A stretch of 64,000 bases of DNA from Afipia massiliensis (GCF_014203115.1 NZ_JACHIJ010000001.1:62001-126000); one strand, 5' to 3'. Shown: positions 1 through 9,990, counted from the first letter of the stretch. Translations and numbers: made by a program. Notes: generated from the letters alone by a model not told the origin.

Positions 1-1
1 C

Positions 2-811
2 GACTTCGAATGGATCAACCGCAATTACTTCTTCGACCTGTACGGGCGCTCGGCGGGTTACTTCGCGGGCTCCGACCTGTCGGCCTACACGCGCCCGGCG
101 GATGCGCGCGAAAGGACGCTGCTCGCGCCCTACGCCGCTAGCATCCGTCCCGACATCATGGACGGCAGCTATCGCCTGCCTGTCACCGATGCGTCCGGCC
201 GCGACCGCGCCTCGCTGCGCGCCGCGCTCGCGCTGCTGGAACAGGCCGGTTACCAGCTCGACGGCTCGGCGCTGCGCCACAAAGCCACCCGGGCACCGCT
301 GACTTTTGAGATTCTGGTCATCACCCGCGATCAGGAACGCATCGCACTGGCCTATTCCCGCGATCTCAAGCGCGCCGGCATCACCGCATCGGTGCGCGCG
401 GTGGATGGGGTCCAGTTCGACCAGCGCAGGCTCTCCTTCGAATTCGATATGATCCAGAATCGCTGGGATCAGTCGCTGTCGCCGGGCAACGAACAGGCGT
501 TCTACTGGGGCAGCGCCGCCGCCGATAATCAGGGCACGCGCAATTACATGGGCGCGAAGTCCCCGGCCGTCGATGCGATGATCGCCGCACTTCTCGAGGC
601 AAAAGAGCGGACCGACTTTGTTCCCGCCGTGCGAGCGCTCGACCGGGCGCTGATCGCCGGCTTCTACGCAATTCCGATTTATAATGCGCGGCAGCAATGG
701 ATCGCGCGCTGGAATCGGATAGAACGGCCTAAGGCCACCGCGCTCACCGGCTATCTGCCGGAAACGTGGTGGCACAAGCCGGGTGCCAAGCCGACTTCAG
801 TGAAGCCGTGA
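2..811 (+). CDS. ABC transporter extracellular solute-binding protein, family 5 (5' truncated)
   Basis: The frame is open from the first complete codon at base 2 to a TGA at 809-811, so the true start lies upstream of the window and 269 C-terminal residues are visible. The sequence resembles the C-terminal lobe of SBP_bac_5 (YejA/OppA-like) peptide-binding proteins: a DFEWINRNYFFDLYGRS segment near the visible start and a C-terminal stretch with YAIPIYNARQQWIARW. Such proteins bind peptides or related solutes in the periplasm and deliver them to an ABC permease. The substrate cannot be told from this fragment. It ends 25 bp before the next co-directional gene. Permease and ATPase genes are not visible and may lie upstream. 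Confidence 0.85.
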   Translation, partial: DFEWINRNYFFDLYGRSAGYFAGSDLSAYTRPADARERTLLAPYAASIRPDIMDGSYRLPVTDASGRDRASLRAALALLEQAGYQLDGSALRHKATRAPLTFEILVITRDQERIALAYSRDLKRAGITASVRAVDGVQFDQRRLSFEFDMIQNRWDQSLSPGNEQAFYWGSAAADNQGTRNYMGAKSPAVDAMIAALLEAKERTDFVPAVRALDRALIAGFYAIPIYNARQQWIARWNRIERPKATALTGYLPETWWHKPGAKPTSVKP

Positions 812-836
812 TGCGTGACAGTAACGCCGTGACCAT

Positions 837-2372
837 GTGAGCGAGACCTTGCAGACCGCGCCATCCTCAGCAGCGACATCATCCGGCACGGCGCTGACGC
901 TTGACGATCTGTTTCGCCGCACCGTGTTGCGCCAGCCCGACGCCGTCGCACTGATCGATCCGCCGAACAAGCAGCGCATCACCGGCGATGCGCCCCGGCA
1001 ACTGACCTTTGCGCAGGCCGATCAGGCCATCTCGGGCATCGCCGCGCGCTTCGTCGAGGCCGGGCTGCCGCCGGGCTCGATCATCGCCGTGCAGATGCCG
1101 AACACCATCGAGTTTGTAGTGACGGTGATGGCTGCGCTCCGCGCCGGTCTGGTGGTGGCGCTATTGCCGCAACTCTGGCGGCAATCCGAATTGACCATTG
1201 CGCTCAATCGCATCGGCGCGCGGGCGATTGCCGGCGTCAGCCGTATCGAGATTGTCGATCACGGCGAGCTTGCGCTCCATGCCGCGGCGGAAGCCTTTTC
1301 CATCCGCCAGGTGTTCGGGTTCGGCCACGATCTGCCCGAAGGCATGACGCCGCTGGAAATCACGACAAGCGGCATGAACGGCTGGCTGTCGCCCACTCTG
1401 CCGGATGCGCGCAGACCGGCGATCATTTCATTCGACGTCACGCCGGACGGTTTTCGCGCGATCCCGCGCAACCACCTTCAGCTGATCTCAGGCGGCCTTG
1501 CGGTTTTTCTTGAAGCCGGACTTCCGCAGGGCGCGCGGCTGTTGTCGTCAATCGCACCCGCCTCGTTCGGGGGCTTTGCATCGACCGTGGTGACCTGGCT
1601 GCTGAGCGGTGGGTCGCTCGCGCTGCATCATCCCGCCGACCTGCAGATTCTTGAACAGCAAATCGTCGATGACCATCACGACACGCTGATCGTGCCCGGT
1701 CCGCTCGCGCTCCGGCTGGCCGAGAGCGGCACGCTCGCGCGCCCGCAAGTCGCGATCAGGCATGTCATCGGCCTGTGGCGCACGCCGGATCGCGTGACCG
1801 CAAGCAACGACTGGGAAGATACCGGCACCACGCTGACCGATATCTATCTGTTCGGCGAGATTGGACTGTTCGGCGCGCGGCGGCTTGAGGACGGCGCTGC
1901 TGCACCTATTACGCCGGGCCCGTTCGGCGCGCCGCGCGGTGCGGCAAGTTCGAAGACCATCGGTGAAATCATCGTGACGCCGAAAGCCACGCTCGCGCTG
2001 CGCGGCGCGATGGTGCCGGTCGCAGCCTATCGCATCTCGTCCGAAGACTCTCTCGCGGAAACGCCCGTGCTCGATTACGTCGACACAGGTTATGCCGCGC
2101 ATGTCGATCGGGCCACGGGCGCCATCGGCATCACCGCGCCGCCTGTCGGGATCGTCGGTGTCGGCGGCTATCGCTTCCTGTCGCAGGATCTCGATGCATG
2201 GGCGAAGCGGCTGACAGCCGGTGCCATGCTGACCGCGTTGCCGGATCAACTGAACGGCTTCCGCCTTGCGGGACGCGCCGGCGACAACAGCCGCGCCCGT
2301 GAAGCGCTGGGTGAGTTAGGACTTAATCCACTGATGGTCGAAGCATTTCGCGACCGCTCCAGCGGAACCTGA
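837..2372 (+). CDS. Class I adenylate-forming (acyl-CoA ligase-like) protein, degenerate active site
   Basis: 511 residues beginning at GTG 837; the overlapping ATG at 835 runs straight into TGA. The N-terminal half has the ligase fold pattern, with an opening near residues 22-40 and a PNTIEFVVTVMAALRAG segment near 88-104. Where active ligases carry the Thr/Ser/Gly-rich AMP-binding loop (TSGTTGxPK), this protein reads SFDVTPDGFRAIPRNH (about 198-213), so the phosphate-binding loop is lost. A late segment (VDTGYAAHVDRATGAIG) matches the hinge 'Y-TGD' region in altered form. Catalysis is therefore doubtful, and a binding or regulatory role is possible. It is co-directional with the solute-binding gene upstream and the GGDEF-like gene downstream. 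Confidence 0.8.
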   Translation: MSETLQTAPSSAATSSGTALTLDDLFRRTVLRQPDAVALIDPPNKQRITGDAPRQLTFAQADQAISGIAARFVEAGLPPGSIIAVQMPNTIEFVVTVMAALRAGLVVALLPQLWRQSELTIALNRIGARAIAGVSRIEIVDHGELALHAAAEAFSIRQVFGFGHDLPEGMTPLEITTSGMNGWLSPTLPDARRPAIISFDVTPDGFRAIPRNHLQLISGGLAVFLEAGLPQGARLLSSIAPASFGGFASTVVTWLLSGGSLALHHPADLQILEQQIVDDHHDTLIVPGPLALRLAESGTLARPQVAIRHVIGLWRTPDRVTASNDWEDTGTTLTDIYLFGEIGLFGARRLEDGAAAPITPGPFGAPRGAASSKTIGEIIVTPKATLALRGAMVPVAAYRISSEDSLAETPVLDYVDTGYAAHVDRATGAIGITAPPVGIVGVGGYRFLSQDLDAWAKRLTAGAMLTALPDQLNGFRLAGRAGDNSRAREALGELGLNPLMVEAFRDRSSGT

Positions 2373-2481
2373 CCCCATCATTTCATCGATTGCATTGACC
2401 TGCCATTAACAGCCGGGGCTTAAGGTTTCGCGCAGCGCCGACACGTTCGGCAAACCGCGTTTCTCAAGAGTTTGCAGCATC

Positions 2482-3726
2482 ATGTCGCAGCAAGGCCCGA
2501 TCGTCATTGTCTCAAATCGGGAAGGCCACGCACTTTCGGGCGCGATCACGCAGGTCAAGGCGTTTCCAATGGTGGATGTCGGCTGGTCCGACGCCATGGA
2601 TGCCGTTGCGCGGCTGCGGCCTGCCGCAATGCTCCTCACCGATCTCGACGGTCACGAGGACACGCTGACGGATCTCGCGGAACGCACCGCCCGCATCGAT
2701 CCATATGTGCCGCTGATCGCCCTCGCCCCCGGCACAATTTTGCCGCGAAATGTTCTTCCTTTCACCGAGGCCGGCCGAACTCCAGAGCGCCTCGTCAGCC
2801 GCCTCAATGCCGCGCTGCGTGTCCGCGCGCTGCACGCCACCCTGCTCCGCCGCCTGTCCAACAACCGCGGCACCTCCACACGTATTGCGACGAGCGATCC
2901 GATTGATGACGCGACCGCCCTGCTGCTGGGACGCGGCGGCGCGTATCCGGCCCTGTCGGTTGCACTCGGCGAACAGATGGGCGTCGTCGGCGCACTCAGC
3001 ATCGAAGCCGCCGCCAAGCACCTCAATGCGCGCGAGCTCGACGGCATCATCGTCGGCGACGGCTTCACGCCGCGTGTTCTGGATGCCTTTCTGACCGTGC
3101 TCTCGGAAGATTCCCGGTTCCGCAATCTTCCCGTCGTGGTGAGAAGCCTGTCTGGCCTCGCCGCCGACTACGATCTGCCGAACCTTGAAGTCGCCGACGC
3201 CGATCCGCCGATCCTTGCGGCGCATGCCGTTCCGCTGATCAGGCAGCAGGCGTTCGAGTCCCGCATCGGCCGCGCACTCAAGTCGATCGATGTGGGCGGG
3301 CTGCTCGACCCGCGCACCGGACTGCTGAACGAGGACGCCTTCAGCCGCGACTTTGAGACCGCCGTGACCGATACCCAGACCCGTGGTGCGGGATTATCCG
3401 TCGCCCGCATTTCCTTCGCGCAAGGCTCGATTTCCGAGCGGATGCGCCTTGATGCTGCGCGCATTCTCAGCCGCCTGATGCGGCGGATGGATTTCGCGAC
3501 GCTCGATGAATACGGCGCGATCATTATCGTGTTCGCCGAAGCCGACCTGCGCAACGCACACGCCATCGCGCGGCGGCTCACCAGCGTATTGAAGCACACC
3601 ATGTTCAGCAACAAGCGCGACCAGCGGCTCGATCCGCAAGTCACGGTCGCGACGCTGATGCCCGGCGATACGGCATCGATGGTGCTCGGGCGGCTGCACG
3701 CCGAAGGACATCGGGTGGCGTCGTAA
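2482..3726 (+). CDS. GGDEF-like protein with degenerate catalytic motif
   Basis: 414 residues from ATG 2482. The N-terminal region (about 1-125) resembles a receiver-like alpha/beta domain, with hydrophobic strands ending in acidic residues (MLLTDLDGHED near 50-60). A second alpha/beta segment covers about 155-255. The C-terminal domain opens with DPRTGLLNEDAF (276-287), the usual start of a GGDEF diguanylate cyclase domain. At the position of the GG(D/E)EF signature the sequence is LDEYGAIIIVF (341-351), so the cyclase active site is absent. This suggests a non-catalytic sensor or scaffold rather than a c-di-GMP synthase. It lies 109 bp after the ligase-like gene. Confidence 0.75.
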   Translation: MSQQGPIVIVSNREGHALSGAITQVKAFPMVDVGWSDAMDAVARLRPAAMLLTDLDGHEDTLTDLAERTARIDPYVPLIALAPGTILPRNVLPFTEAGRTPERLVSRLNAALRVRALHATLLRRLSNNRGTSTRIATSDPIDDATALLLGRGGAYPALSVALGEQMGVVGALSIEAAAKHLNARELDGIIVGDGFTPRVLDAFLTVLSEDSRFRNLPVVVRSLSGLAADYDLPNLEVADADPPILAAHAVPLIRQQAFESRIGRALKSIDVGGLLDPRTGLLNEDAFSRDFETAVTDTQTRGAGLSVARISFAQGSISERMRLDAARILSRLMRRMDFATLDEYGAIIIVFAEADLRNAHAIARRLTSVLKHTMFSNKRDQRLDPQVTVATLMPGDTASMVLGRLHAEGHRVAS

Positions 3727-3750
3727 GTTACGAAGCGCGGGATTTCGTTT

Positions 3751-3931
3751 CGTCATTGCGAGGAGCACTCGCGACGAAGCAATCTAGCTCTTGCTAGCCT
3801 TCTGGATTGCTTCGCTTCACTCGCAATGACGGCTTGCATAATCCGCTCGTCCCCGCGAAAGCGGGGACCCAGAACTGATTTCGAGAGCGTGAAAACTGGA
3901 TTCCCGCGTTCGCGGGAATGAGCGGAATGAC
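3751..3931. repeat. Two adjacent intergenic palindromic repeats
   Basis: The gap between the GGDEF-like gene and mfd holds two imperfect palindromes. The first (3751-3831) opens with CGTCATTGCGAG and closes with CTCGCAATGACG, with inner GAAGCAATC/GATTGCTTC arms. The second (3844-3931) has a CCCCGCgaaaGCGGGG hairpin and a CCCGCGttCGCGGG hairpin. The first type recurs at 10022-10119 and 10469-10548, so it is a dispersed family in this chromosome. No gene is seen in the gap. Confidence 0.85.
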
Positions 3932-3934
3932 AGA

Positions 3935-6900
3935 TCACGCCGCTTTCTTGCCCTCTGCCAGATTGGCGAGATCGCGCAGGATCGTGGTCGTACCTTCGAC
4001 GCGTTCCTCCGGCGTTTTCCATTCCTGGAAGAACACCACCTTCATGTCCGGGCGCACCTTCGCGGCCTGCCCGTGCTGGCGGATGAAATAAACCAGCTTC
4101 TCCGGCTGCGCGAACGAGTTGTCGCGGAACGTGATGACCGCGCCCTTCGGCCCGGCGTCGACCTTCTCGATGTTGGCGCGGCGGCAATACGACTTGATCG
4201 CTGCGATCTGGAACAGGTAGCGCACCTCATCCGGCAACGGACCGAAACGGTCGCGCAACTCCGCGCCGAAGTTCTCGATCTCGTCGTCGGTGTCGAGATC
4301 TGCGAGGCGGCGATACAGCGACAGCCGGATCGAGAGATCTTGCACGTAGTCTTCCGGAATGAGCACGGGCATACCGAGCGTGATCTGCGGCGACCAGCGA
4401 TCCGCGACCGGCTCGGAGATGCCGGCCTTGAGCGACAGGATCGCCTCTTCCAGCATCGACTGATAAAGCTCGAAGCCGACTTCCTTGATGTGGCCGGACT
4501 GTTCTTCGCCGAGCAGATTGCCCGCGCCGCGAATGTCGAGATCGTGTGAGGCCAACTGAAATCCCGCGCCGAGGTTTTCCAGCGACTGCAGCACCTTCAG
4601 GCGGCGTTCGGCCTGCGCGGTGATTTTCTGCTGCGCCGGCAGCGTGAACAACGCATAGGCGCGCAGCTTCGAGCGGCCGACACGGCCACGCAACTGATAA
4701 AGCTGTGCAAGGCCGAACATGTCGGCGCGATGCACGATCAGCGTGTTCGCGGACGGAATGTCCAATCCAGATTCGACAATCGTGGTCGATAGCAGCACGT
4801 CGTACTTGCCGTCGTAGAACGCGGACATGATGTCCTCGATCACGGTCGGTGGCATCTGGCCATGCGCCACCGCGACCTTCATCTCGGGCACGTGCTTGTC
4901 GAGAAAATCTTTGGCCTCTGCGAGATACTCGATGCGCGGGCACACATAGAACGCCTGACCGCCGCGATACCGCTCACGCAGCAGCGCCTCGCGGATCATC
5001 AATGGATCGTGCGGAGCGATAAACGTGCGCACCGCAAGGCGATCGACCGGCGGCGATGCGATGATCGACAGTTCTCGCACACCCGTCAGGGCGAGTTGCA
5101 GCGTACGCGGGATCGGCGTTGCGGAGAGCGTCAGCACGTGAACTTCCGCGCGCAGCTGCTTTAGCCGCTCCTTATGGGATACGCCGAAGTGCTGCTCCTC
5201 GTCCACGATCAGAAGGCCGAGGTCCTTGAATTTGATGCTCTTGCCAAGCAGCGCGTGGGTGCCGACGATGATGTCGACCTTGCCGTCCGCGAGGTCTTTC
5301 TTGACCTGGGTCATCTGCTTGGGCGCAACCAGGCGCGAGGCCTGCGCCACGTTCACCGGGAAACCCTTGAAGCGCTCGGTGAAGGTCTTGGTGTGCTGCC
5401 GCGCCAGCAGCGTGGTCGGCACCACGACCGCGACCTGCTTGCCGTCCAGCGCCACGGCGAACGCCGCGCGCAGCGCAACTTCCGTTTTTCCAAAGCCGAC
5501 GTCACCGCACACCAGCCGGTCCATCGGACGTCCAGCGTCGAGGTCATGCAGCGCCGAGTTGATCGCGCCGAGCTGGTCCTCGGTTTCCTCATAGGGAAAG
5601 CGCGCGCAGAACTCGTCGTAGGTGCCCTGGTGCACCGGAAACTTCGGCGCGACGTGGACGTGCCGCTCGGCGGCGATCTTGATGAGGTCGCCCGCGATCT
5701 CGCGGATACGGTTCTTGAGCTTGGCCTTGCGCGCCTGCCATCCGCCGCCACCCAATCGATCGAGTTCGACATTGCTCTGGTCGGAGCCATAGCGCGACAG
5801 CAGTTCGATATTCTCGACGGGGAGAAACAGCTTGGTCTCATTGGCGTAGTGCAGTTCAAGACAGTCGTGCGGCGCGCCGCCGACCTGCAAAGTCTGCAAG
5901 CCCACGAAGCGCCCGATGCCGTGCTCGACATGCACCACCAGATCGCCGGTGGCGAGACTGGTGACTTCCGAGATGAAGTTCTCGAGCTTGCGGGTCGCCT
6001 TGCGCGGACGCACAAGACGGTCGCCGAGAATGTCCTGCTCGGTGATCAGTGCGATGTTTTCGGTCTCGAAGCCGGATTCGAGGCCGATCACCGCAAGCAT
6101 GGTTTCGTTACGCGGCGTCGCCTGCACCGCGCGCCACGAATTGACGCTGGTGGTGTTGAGCAGCTTGTGATCCTTGAGCATGCTCGCCATACGGTCGCGC
6201 GAGCCCTCGGACCACAGCGCGACGACGACTTTCTTGCGCGCGGCCTGCAGGCCGTTGATATGCGCCACCACGCCTTCGAACACGTTGACCTTGGTGTCTC
6301 CACGCTCGGGCGCGAAGTCGCGTCCCTGCCGCGCATCGATATCGACGACGCCCTCGCCCTCAGGCAGGGCAAACGGTGTCAGCCGCGCCAGCGAACTGTC
6401 GGAAAGCTGCGAGCCCCATTCGGCCTCGGTGAGATACAGCCGGTCCGGCGGCAGCGGCTTGTAGATCGCGCCGCCACCCGGGGTGTCCATCACCTCGCGC
6501 CGCGCTTCGTAGTAGTCGTTGATCTGGGTGAAGCGTTCGCGCGCGGCATCCTCGGCCAGCGGCTCCATCACGATGGGTGCGGCGCCGAGATAATCGAACA
6601 GCGTGTCCATCCGCTCCTGAAACAGCGGCAACCAATGCTCCATGCCGGGATGACGGCGGCCTTCGCTCACGGCTTCATACAGCATGTCGTCGCGGTCCGG
6701 CGCGCCGAACGTCGCGACATAGCCCATGCGGAAACGCTTGATGGTCTCCGTCACAAGCTGGAATTCCGACACCGGCACGAGATCGAGCCCGCGCATGTCG
6801 TGCAGCGTGCGCTGGGATTCCGCGTCAAAAGTGCGGATCGATTCCAGCGTATCGCCGAAGAAATCGAACCTGACCGGCTGGTCGAGTCCCGCCGGATACA

Positions 6901-7450
6901 GATCGAGGATACCGCCGCGTACCGCGTATTCACCCGGCTCGCGCACGGTCGAGGTGCGGTTGTAGCCGTTGTGCTCGAGCCACGCCGCGATGTTGTCCAT
7001 CGCCACGCGATGGCCGGGCGCGACCGACAGCGCCTGCGCCGCCACCACATCTCGCGCGGGCACGCGCTGAACGATGGCGTTGACCGTGGTCAGCACGATC
7101 AGCGGTTTCTCGCTGCCCTGAAGGCGCGACAGTTTCGCCAGCGTGGTCAGGCGCTGCGCCAGAATGCCGCCATGGGGAGACACGCGGTCGTAAGGCTGGC
7201 AGTCCCATGCCGGGAACTGCATCACCGGCAAATCCGGCGCGAAAAACTCCAGTGCGCGCGCAAGCTGCGCCATGCGCGGCCCGTCGCGGCAAACCACGGC
7301 GAGGCTGATGGCAGGCGGGTTCGGCTTGGCCGCGACCGCGCGTGCCATGTCCGAGACGACCAGCGCCTCCGCGCCGTCGGCGACGTTCGACAGCGTCAGC
7401 GCGTGGCCGGGGCGAAGCAGCTGGGCCGGAGACTTGACCGGCGATTTCAT
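3935..7450 (-). CDS. mfd: Transcription-repair coupling factor Mfd
   Basis: 1171 residues, normal length for Mfd. This ATP-driven DNA translocase removes RNA polymerase stalled at lesions and recruits UvrABC. In order the protein shows the UvrB-like N-terminal module (DWCQPYDRVSPHGG near 100), an RNA-polymerase-interaction domain with DLVVHVEHGIGRFVGL, the translocase core with Walker A GDVGFGKTE and Walker B DEEQHFG, helicase C-terminal motifs (LRGRVGRS), and a C-terminal TRCF domain. The ATG at 7450 overlaps the stop codon of sdhE by 4 bp (ATGA), so the two genes are translationally coupled. Its 3' end abuts the palindromic repeats. Confidence 0.98.
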   Translation of the reverse strand: MKSPVKSPAQLLRPGHALTLSNVADGAEALVVSDMARAVAAKPNPPAISLAVVCRDGPRMAQLARALEFFAPDLPVMQFPAWDCQPYDRVSPHGGILAQRLTTLAKLSRLQGSEKPLIVLTTVNAIVQRVPARDVVAAQALSVAPGHRVAMDNIAAWLEHNGYNRTSTVREPGEYAVRGGILDLYPAGLDQPVRFDFFGDTLESIRTFDAESQRTLHDMRGLDLVPVSEFQLVTETIKRFRMGYVATFGAPDRDDMLYEAVSEGRRHPGMEHWLPLFQERMDTLFDYLGAAPIVMEPLAEDAARERFTQINDYYEARREVMDTPGGGAIYKPLPPDRLYLTEAEWGSQLSDSSLARLTPFALPEGEGVVDIDARQGRDFAPERGDTKVNVFEGVVAHINGLQAARKKVVVALWSEGSRDRMASMLKDHKLLNTTSVNSWRAVQATPRNETMLAVIGLESGFETENIALITEQDILGDRLVRPRKATRKLENFISEVTSLATGDLVVHVEHGIGRFVGLQTLQVGGAPHDCLELHYANETKLFLPVENIELLSRYGSDQSNVELDRLGGGGWQARKAKLKNRIREIAGDLIKIAAERHVHVAPKFPVHQGTYDEFCARFPYEETEDQLGAINSALHDLDAGRPMDRLVCGDVGFGKTEVALRAAFAVALDGKQVAVVVPTTLLARQHTKTFTERFKGFPVNVAQASRLVAPKQMTQVKKDLADGKVDIIVGTHALLGKSIKFKDLGLLIVDEEQHFGVSHKERLKQLRAEVHVLTLSATPIPRTLQLALTGVRELSIIASPPVDRLAVRTFIAPHDPLMIREALLRERYRGGQAFYVCPRIEYLAEAKDFLDKHVPEMKVAVAHGQMPPTVIEDIMSAFYDGKYDVLLSTTIVESGLDIPSANTLIVHRADMFGLAQLYQLRGRVGRSKLRAYALFTLPAQQKITAQAERRLKVLQSLENLGAGFQLASHDLDIRGAGNLLGEEQSGHIKEVGFELYQSMLEEAILSLKAGISEPVADRWSPQITLGMPVLIPEDYVQDLSIRLSLYRRLADLDTDDEIENFGAELRDRFGPLPDEVRYLFQIAAIKSYCRRANIEKVDAGPKGAVITFRDNSFAQPEKLVYFIRQHGQAAKVRPDMKVVFFQEWKTPEERVEGTTTILRDLANLAEGKKAA

Positions 7451-7737
7451 CGGCGCTGAACCTCGTCAACGAACAGCTTGATGCGAACGAAAATGCCGTT
7501 GGCATGTTCGCCGTCGAGCGGCTTGCCGCCACTGAACGCTGCATAGAGATCCGGGTCCGGCAGTTCGAGCAAGTTTTCGAGTTCAGCGACATCCGCATCG
7601 CTGAGATCGCCGATCCTCGCGTCGGCAAAGCCCCCGAGGATCAGATCCATCTCGCGGGTGCCGCGGTGCCAGCAGCGGAACAGCAGGCGCTTGCGTCTGT
7701 CGTCGAGGCCATCGCTCGACCGTGTCGTACCTGTCAT
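7447..7737 (-). CDS. sdhE: FAD assembly factor SdhE (SDHAF2/DUF339 family)
   Basis: 96 residues from ATG 7737. An upstream in-frame extension to 7866 exists but lacks family similarity, so the shorter start was chosen. The core LLFRCWHRGTREMDLILGGF carries the RGxxE motif of the family. SdhE/SDHAF2 promotes covalent attachment of FAD to the flavoprotein subunit of succinate dehydrogenase in the cytoplasm. It overlaps mfd by 4 bp and is divergent from recG, with 144 bp between the two start codons holding the promoters of both directions. No sdh genes are visible nearby. Confidence 0.93.
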   Translation of the reverse strand: MTGTTRSSDGLDDRRKRLLFRCWHRGTREMDLILGGFADARIGDLSDADVAELENLLELPDPDLYAAFSGGKPLDGEHANGIFVRIKLFVDEVQRR

Positions 7738-7881
7738 GTCCGTCGCTTTCTCCAACGCAAAAAGCCCGGACGTGCCGGGAAGGCTGATATAGCCATCATG
7801 ACTGCCGATGTCAGCATTTCTCTGGCCTTGCATTCGGGATATGCAAAAGCAGCGGCAAGTCTCCATTTTGAGTCGACCTGA

Positions 7882-9990
7882 ATGCGCCCATCCCTGCTAA
7901 ATCCGCTGTTCGCGCCCGTCACGAGCCTGTCCGGCGTCGGGCCGAAGCAGGACAAGCTGTTTCGCTATCTGCTCGATCGCAGCGAGACGCCGCGTCTGGT
8001 CGATCTGCTGCTGCATCTGCCGACCAATGTGATCGACCGCCGCGCGCGCCCGACCATCCGCGAGGCCGTTCCCGGAACCGTGGTGACGCTGGAAGTGACC
8101 ATCGACCGTCACCGGCCTGCGCCTCCCGGCCGCTCGCGCGCGCCCCACCTCGTCTATGCCAGCGACGAGACCGGCGACGTGCTGCTGACCTATTTCCGCG
8201 CCAAGCCGGAGTACATCGAGAAGCTCCTGCCGAAGGGCGAGAAGCGTTTCGTCTCCGGTACAGCGCAGATGTTCGACGGCACGCTGCAGATCGTGCATCC
8301 CGACCGCGTGGTGGACGAGGAAGGCCTCGCCAAGCTGCCTCAGATCGACACGGTCTATCCGCTGACCGAAGGTCTCGCCATCGGATCGATCCGCCGCGCG
8401 ATGGCGCAGGCGCTGCAGAAGCTCCCGCCGTTGCCCGAATGGATCAGCCCCGAAGTGTTGCGCCGCTGTTCATTCCCGCCCATCGCAGAGGCCCTGCACC
8501 GGGTTCACGAGCCGATCGAACTCACCGACATCCTGCCGCAGAATCCGTACTGGTCGCGGCTTGCGTTCGACGAACTGCTGGCCGGACAACTCGCGCTGGC
8601 GCTGGTGCGCGCGCAGTTGCGCCGTCCCGCCGGTGTGCGCAATGCCGGCGACGGGCACCTGCGGCACAAGATCATCGACGCGCTGCCCTATGCGCTCACT
8701 AATTCGCAGCAGGAGGCGGCGAAAGCCATCGCCAGCGATCTCAATCAGCCGATCCGCATGTTGCGCCTGCTGCAAGGCGATGTTGGCTCAGGCAAGACCG
8801 TCGTGGCGCTGCTCGCCGCAGCCGCGGTCGCGGAGACCGGCAAGCAGGCCGCACTGATGGCCCCAACGGAAATTCTCGCACGCCAGCACATCAAGACCAT
8901 CGCGCCGCTGGCGGAGCGCGCCGGACTACGCGTCGCCATTCTCACCGGACGCGAAAAGGGCAAGGAGCGCCGCGAGATCATCACGCGGCTCGCAGACGGC
9001 GAGATCGATCTTCTGGTCGGCACCCATGCGCTGATCCAGGACGACGTGATCTTCAAGGCGCTGGCGCTTGCCGTGGTCGACGAGCAGCACCGCTTCGGCG
9101 TGCGCGAGCGTCTGGCGCTGACCGAGAAAGGCGACGCCGTCGATGTGCTGGTGCTGAGCGCCACGCCAATCCCGCGCACACTGGTGCTCACATATTTCGG
9201 TGACATGGATATTTCGGAGTTGCGCGAGAAGCCCGCGGGCCGTCAGCCGATCGATACCCGCGCGGTGGCCGACAGCCGCACGGGAGAGATCATCGACGCC
9301 GTCGGACGCGCCATCAAGGACGGCAAGCTGGTCTACTGGATCTGTCCGCTAGTGGAAGAATCCGAAGCGGAAGGCATCGAACACCTTACCAACGCGACGA
9401 AACGCTTCGAGATTTTGCAGAAGCGGTTCGGCGATCGTGTCGGCCTCGTTCACGGCCAGATGAAAGGCACCGAGAAGGATCGCGTCATGGCGCAGTTCGC
9501 CGCCGGCGAGATTCAGGTGCTGGTGGCGACGACCGTTGTGGAGGTCGGCGTCGATGTTCCCGCCGCCTCCATCATGGTGATCGAGAATGCCGAGCGCTTT
9601 GGCCTTGCGCAGTTGCATCAGCTGCGCGGGCGCATCGGCCGCGGCTCCGAGGCCTCGACATGCCTGCTGCTCTATCATGAGCCGCTCACGGAGATGTCCG
9701 CAGCACGCCTCAAGGTGATCCGCGAAACCACCGACGGCTTTCGTATCGCAGAGGAAGACCTGCGCCTGCGCGGCGAAGGCGAAGTGCTCGGCACCCGCCA
9801 GAGCGGCCTGCCCGGCTACCGTATCGCGCGGCCCGAGGTGCACGCCCAACTCATTGCGCAGGCACGCGACGAGGCCGTGCGGATCATGCAGGACAATCCG
9901 AAGCTCAAGGGTGAGCGCGGCGAAGCGCTGCGCTGCCTGCTTTATCTGTATGAGCGGGACGAGGCCCTGCCGCTGATCGGCGCGGGGTGA
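7882..9990 (+). CDS. recG: ATP-dependent DNA helicase RecG
   Basis: 702 residues from ATG 7882, usual RecG length. RecG remodels stalled replication forks and branch-migrates Holliday junctions. The N-terminal wedge/OB region begins SLSGVGPKQDKLFRYL. The motor shows Walker A LQGDVGSGKTVV, a DEQH box, SATPIPRTL, and the TTVVEVGVDVP and QLHQLRGRIGRG motifs of superfamily 2 helicases, followed by a C-terminal segment with LRLRGEGEVLGTRQSG. It is divergent from the sdhE-mfd pair and is followed by a palindromic repeat. Confidence 0.98.
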   Translation: MRPSLLNPLFAPVTSLSGVGPKQDKLFRYLLDRSETPRLVDLLLHLPTNVIDRRARPTIREAVPGTVVTLEVTIDRHRPAPPGRSRAPHLVYASDETGDVLLTYFRAKPEYIEKLLPKGEKRFVSGTAQMFDGTLQIVHPDRVVDEEGLAKLPQIDTVYPLTEGLAIGSIRRAMAQALQKLPPLPEWISPEVLRRCSFPPIAEALHRVHEPIELTDILPQNPYWSRLAFDELLAGQLALALVRAQLRRPAGVRNAGDGHLRHKIIDALPYALTNSQQEAAKAIASDLNQPIRMLRLLQGDVGSGKTVVALLAAAAVAETGKQAALMAPTEILARQHIKTIAPLAERAGLRVAILTGREKGKERREIITRLADGEIDLLVGTHALIQDDVIFKALALAVVDEQHRFGVRERLALTEKGDAVDVLVLSATPIPRTLVLTYFGDMDISELREKPAGRQPIDTRAVADSRTGEIIDAVGRAIKDGKLVYWICPLVEESEAEGIEHLTNATKRFEILQKRFGDRVGLVHGQMKGTEKDRVMAQFAAGEIQVLVATTVVEVGVDVPAASIMVIENAERFGLAQLHQLRGRIGRGSEASTCLLLYHEPLTEMSAARLKVIRETTDGFRIAEEDLRLRGEGEVLGTRQSGLPGYRIARPEVHAQLIAQARDEAVRIMQDNPKLKGERGEALRCLLYLYERDEALPLIGAG

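Noticed and set aside
5174-7459. A 761-codon open frame opposite mfd on the plus strand
   Set aside because: It is the antisense shadow of mfd in high-GC DNA; composition is typical of reverse frames (His/Arg/Leu-rich) and no family is recognised.
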